NCBI RefSeq assembly: GCF_030704535.1
Contig: NC_081813.1
Coordinates: 2,442,001 to 2,506,000 of the forward strand
Direction: 5' to 3'
From: Vitis vinifera
Taxonomy: Eukaryota; Streptophyta; Magnoliopsida; Vitales; Vitaceae
DNA: 64,000 bases
Shown piece after piece: positions 61,137 through 64,000 of the stretch (the stretch's first letter is position 1; each line of letters begins with the position of its first letter). The notes beneath the pieces were generated by a model. It was not told the DNA's origin. It saw nothing but the letters and a program-made list of their open reading frames with translations, and did no database searches. Both the position numbers and the translations under genes were made by a program.

Positions 61137-62239
61137 GGCTATGTTTGGTTCCCGAAAAATGCGAGAGAAAGAAAATTGGAAGGAAAAATGGAAGGAAAGA
61201 AAAAGGTAAGGAAAGTAATATAAATTTTTTCACTTGTTTGGTTATCCATGAAAAAATTCAAGGGAAAAAAAAATTATTTTCTTTTGTTTGCTTAACTATG
61301 AAAAATAAGTCAAGAAAAAATGAAAGGAAAATAAATTCAATAATTTGTCTAATGATTATCAATTTATAGAAAATAAAATAAATTTTATATTCGTATTTTC
61401 TAAAAATCAGAGGAAGACCCAATTTTCCAATCTTCCAAGATGGATTCTAGATGGACCAAATCGAAGATCCTTCACAATTGAAGGGTCTCGAATAAAGCAA
61501 AGCACCAAGCCTGGGAGAGCTGGACGCCGCGGACGACGGGGAGGGGGATGAAGCGATAGAGGAGGGACATGAGATTGGTGGCGCCGAAGATGAAGAGGGT
61601 GGCGGCAGTGGAGAGACTCGCGACAACGATTTGGGGGAGGGAGAGGAGGGGGTCAGAGATGGCGACGACAGCGATGGACTTCATGGGCTGGACAGGCATT
61701 GGGATGCTGAAGAGAAAGCCGATGGAGATGTTGTAGAGAGCCGTGAAGATGAGGGTTGTGGAGAGGTCCAGGTGGTTGACCAGTGTGAGAGTTAGGACGA
61801 TGGGTATGTAGGTGCCCAGGTCACCCACAGAGCCCCCGAGCTCGACTGAGAGAGTGGTTTTGAGACGGAAGGAGCTGAACCACCGCCGGCTGGGGCGGAT
61901 GAGAGGGGTGGTGGTGGTGGTGGTGGAAGGTGTGTCGTGGGCCATGAAGGCAGCACAGTCAAAGGGCTGAGTTTGTGAATTCAGTTTTGCGGTGAGAGAG
62001 AGAGATGGGGGTCAGGGGGAGGGGGGCCATAGCAACCGGTGAAGAGCCCGATAAATTTTCCTTCCTCTTTTTCTCTTATTTTCCTCATTATCTTTAAGGA
62101 AAATAGTAAGAAAAATATTATAATATTTTCCATCGTATTTTTCTTTATATTTTTTTTCCATGTAATCCAAACTAAATAAAATAATTTTCCACATGATTTT
62201 TTTCCTTTTCTTAGCATTTTCCAGGAAGCAAACATAGCC
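61137..62239 (-). mobile_element. Pack-type Tourist/PIF-like element carrying a host transporter fragment
   Basis: The ends GGCTATGTTTGGTTCC (left) and GGCTATGTTTGCTTCC (right, inverted) are followed by similar GAAAAATGC or GGAAAATGC, so about 26 bp of inverted repeat are visible. TAA flanks each side at 61134-61136 and 62240-62242. TAA duplication and a GG(C)nTGTTTGG-type end point to the PIF/Harbinger (Tourist) superfamily. No transposase is present. Its 1.1 kb is AT-rich at both arms and GC-rich in the middle, where a molybdate transporter fragment lies. Confidence 0.75.
61472..61945 (-). pseudogene. Captured N-terminal fragment of a MOT1-type molybdate transporter
   Basis: An open frame of 157 codons from ATG at 61945 encodes the N-terminal third of the MOT1 (SULTR5) family. 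It shows ELGGSVGDLGTYIPIVLTLT, then IFTALYNISIGFLFSIPMPV with QPMKSIAVVAISDP, then LYRFIPLPVVRGVQLSQAW. Similarity ends there, and the last residues AWCFALFETLQL are element-derived. Full MOT1 proteins have about 450 residues and around ten membrane spans; this piece holds perhaps three. The frame is uninterrupted, which suggests either recent capture or chance preservation. It lies wholly inside the Tourist-like element. It could not work as a transporter; a truncated membrane peptide or regulatory RNA is conceivable, but is inference. Confidence 0.8.
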
Positions 62240-62495
62240 TAAGAAAAGTGATTTTCTCTTTTTTTATTGTCTCAAAGAAAATATAAAAAAAATATGAATA
62301 TAATCAAAATTAATTAGAAATTTATACATTTTCAAATTATTTAATCTTTATATCGAATAACTAAAATAAGTGAAATGATTTTGAAGTAGCATATAAAATA
62401 ATTTATTGACTTTTACTTTATTTTTATTTTATTTTATTGTTTTTTCTTCTACATTTCCTCCCAACTTGCTTTCCCTTTCCCGGACCAAACATAAC

Positions 62496-63093
62496 TAAAA
62501 TCTCTATCAGCCTCCTAACAAAAAAAATTTTCAAATTAAGGAAAAGAAAGTAAACAAACAAAATATGAATGCATTAGACTGACTCAAAATTGTTTTTAGT
62601 GGGTTACTTGGAAGCATCCGAGTCTCCATTTCAGATGGAAATTCACTGAAGACATGGGGAACGGAGACAATACTCCAGTGGCCTTTAGGAAGGTCAGGAC
62701 CGCGTTTTCAATGTCCATACAGCTAATGGGGAAAAGGATTGGTGCTGTATATTCCTATCATGAATTAGTCAAAGTCTTCTTTTCTGTAGACTAAATATTA
62801 CAAGCAAAGACTCAGAAAGTTCATGCAACTGGAGCTGGGAGAGAAAGTTCAATTCCAAGACAGTATGAGCTTCAGAAATGGCACAAATACCCTTAACAGG
62901 TGTATTAATATCATAGATACAAGGGCTATTCAAGTAAAATGATGAAAATGTTATTATCAAGATTGGAAATGGAACTTGGTCATGGAGATGGAACAGGTCT
63001 TTTGAGAGCTTAAGCTTAAACATATGAGCAGCAGTTAAATACCGTTGCAGGGGCCTGGCCTTCTTCTTCTGTGAGAGGTGAACTGAATAGACC
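62496..63093. promoter_or_regulatory. Upstream region of the + strand receptor kinase
   Basis: About 600 bp of unique sequence between the MITE and the start codon at 63094. No clear TATA box was recognised close to the start. The open frame on the opposite strand (62769-63095) overlaps the start and is not considered a gene. Confidence 0.4.
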
Positions 63094-63173
63094 ATGGATA
63101 TTTTTCTTGTGCTTTTTGGTTGTTTAGCTCTTGTAATGCTGGTGCATGGGAAGACTCAACCAGGTGTGTATCA

Positions 63174-63205
<32 letters not shown>

Positions 63206-63651
63206 TTATATATATATATTATGCATAAGGTTACTCTCTCTCTCTCTATATGTATATTATGCATAAGGCTACAACTTGGAGACATTAGTTGTGTTAATGG
63301 CTAACTTGAACCAAACCCCAATCAATCCTAGTCCAATCCAACCTAATCTCCAACCTTAGTTACCCAATTCAATCTCAATTCAATCTCATTTCTTTAAGTT
63401 TGGGTTAAGTGGGGGTTGGTTGGATTAAATTTGGACCGGTCGAATTAGATTTAGGTTAATCGGATTGTACAATTCAAAATTTATTTATAACGTTTTTTTT
63501 TAATTTTTATATATATTTAAGTAGTAATTAAGACAAAATTTCAATAGCAACAAAAAATACAAATAAATTTATATTTTTTAAAAAAAACAAAGAAAAAGTA
63601 TATTACATCATACAATATCTTAAAACTAAAAAAATAATAATGTTAAATAGG

Positions 63652-63707
<56 letters not shown>

Positions 63708-64000
63708 ATATTATTAAAACATTAAATCGGATTACCCTAGGTTGTTCAAATATTGACGGAACACTATTCAATATTGAGTTTGAGTTGAAAAAACTTAATT
63801 GAAACCCAACTTGAATATTGAAAGGGTTGGTTTTGGGATAGGTTGGGCCAAGGTGGCCAAATTGCATCCCTAATTATGCACTTGCTAAATAAATTGAATA
63901 TTTTGTAGGTTTCATAAGCATCGATTGTGGGTTAGCTCCAGGTTCTGAGTACACTGATATTGAAACCCAGATAAGTTACTCATCGGATGCAGAATACATA
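63094..64000 (+). CDS. Malectin-like LRR receptor kinase, 5' end only (runs off window)
   Basis: Exon 1 (63094-63163) encodes a signal peptide beginning MDIFLVLFGCLALVMLVHGK, ending in phase 1 at a GT donor. After a 745-bp intron, exon 2 starts at 63909 behind TTTTGTAG and reads GFISIDCGLAPGSEYTDIET and on to the window edge. That is the start of a malectin-like domain with the same intron position as copies 1 and 2 on the minus strand. No lesion is visible in the part shown. It is the only array member here in + orientation, and its leader differs from the other two, so it belongs to another branch of the family. Such kinases sit in the plasma membrane and often respond to pathogen or senescence signals; the role of this one is unknown. 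Confidence 0.85.
63174..63252. repeat. CT/TA microsatellites in intron 1 of the + strand kinase
   Basis: A CT run at about 63174-63204 is followed by a short TA run, then GCATAAGGTTA, a second CT run, a second TA-like run and GCATAAGGCTA. The compound unit is thus duplicated in tandem. Confidence 0.8.
63654..63702. repeat. (AT)n microsatellite
   Basis: An AT dinucleotide run of about 49 bp, in the same intron. It probably varies in length between individuals. Confidence 0.9.

Larger units (their letters stand above)
61090..62495. mobile_element. Outer MITE-like element interrupted by the gene-carrying element
   Basis: GTTATGTTTGGTTTTTGAAA at 61090 and, at 62495 inverted, GTTATGTTTGGTCCGGGAAA form a matching pair of ends outside the inner element. 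What remains of it is about 45 bp on the left and about 255 bp of AT-rich sequence on the right. No clear target duplication was found for the outer pair. Confidence 0.5.

Noticed and set aside
62769-63095. 108-codon minus-strand frame
   Set aside because: It overlaps the promoter and start codon of the + strand receptor kinase and has no recognisable domain.

Overview
This window is plant nuclear DNA from a woody eudicot, and grapevine (Vitis) is the best guess. The evidence is AT-rich intergenic DNA, GT/AG-intron genes with Arabidopsis-type exon structures, and abundant MITEs, LINE tails and long LTR-type DNA. The species is inferred from overall character, not shown.

Layout, left to right. 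(1) 1.2-4.8 kb, + strand: a four-exon EARLY FLOWERING 3 (ELF3) clock gene. (2) 8.0-15.9 kb, + strand: a ten-exon gene for a 3'-5' exonuclease (DEDD type) fused to a C-terminal KH RNA-binding domain. Its 3-kb first intron carries a LINE tail and a probable non-autonomous element. ELF3 and this gene are also near neighbours in Arabidopsis. (3) 20.3-21.7 kb, + strand: an intronless bHLH87/HECATE-like transcription factor behind a long leader. (4) 25.4-39.5 kb, - strand: a tandem array of malectin-like LRR receptor kinase genes (SIRK/FRK1 type). Two full-length copies each carry several independent lesions, and a third decayed remnant lies between them. A further copy begins on the + strand at 63.1 kb, looks intact as far as visible, and runs off the right edge. 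(5) 49.1-51.1 kb, - strand: a six-exon ESCRT-III VPS32/SNF7 gene.

Mobile DNA fills much of the right half. An LTR-type fossil (40.9-45.6 kb, TG...CA ends, 5-bp target duplication) contains pieces of three unrelated host genes: a PLP-homeostasis protein, importin alpha and a nucleoside diphosphate kinase. A nearly complete 5.3-kb hAT transposon (52.1-57.5 kb) has matching ends, an 8-bp target duplication, arrays of ATCGG-type motifs at both ends and a 167-bp tandem repeat. At 61.1-62.2 kb a Tourist/PIF-type element with TAA duplications carries the first ~145 codons of a molybdate transporter (MOT1-like) and sits inside a second, related element. Smaller MITEs, two of them in opposite orientation, lie between.

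The most interesting signals are the two gene-fragment-capturing elements, the complete ends of the hAT element, and the parallel decay of the tandem receptor kinases. I found no CRISPR arrays, rRNA or convincing tRNA genes.
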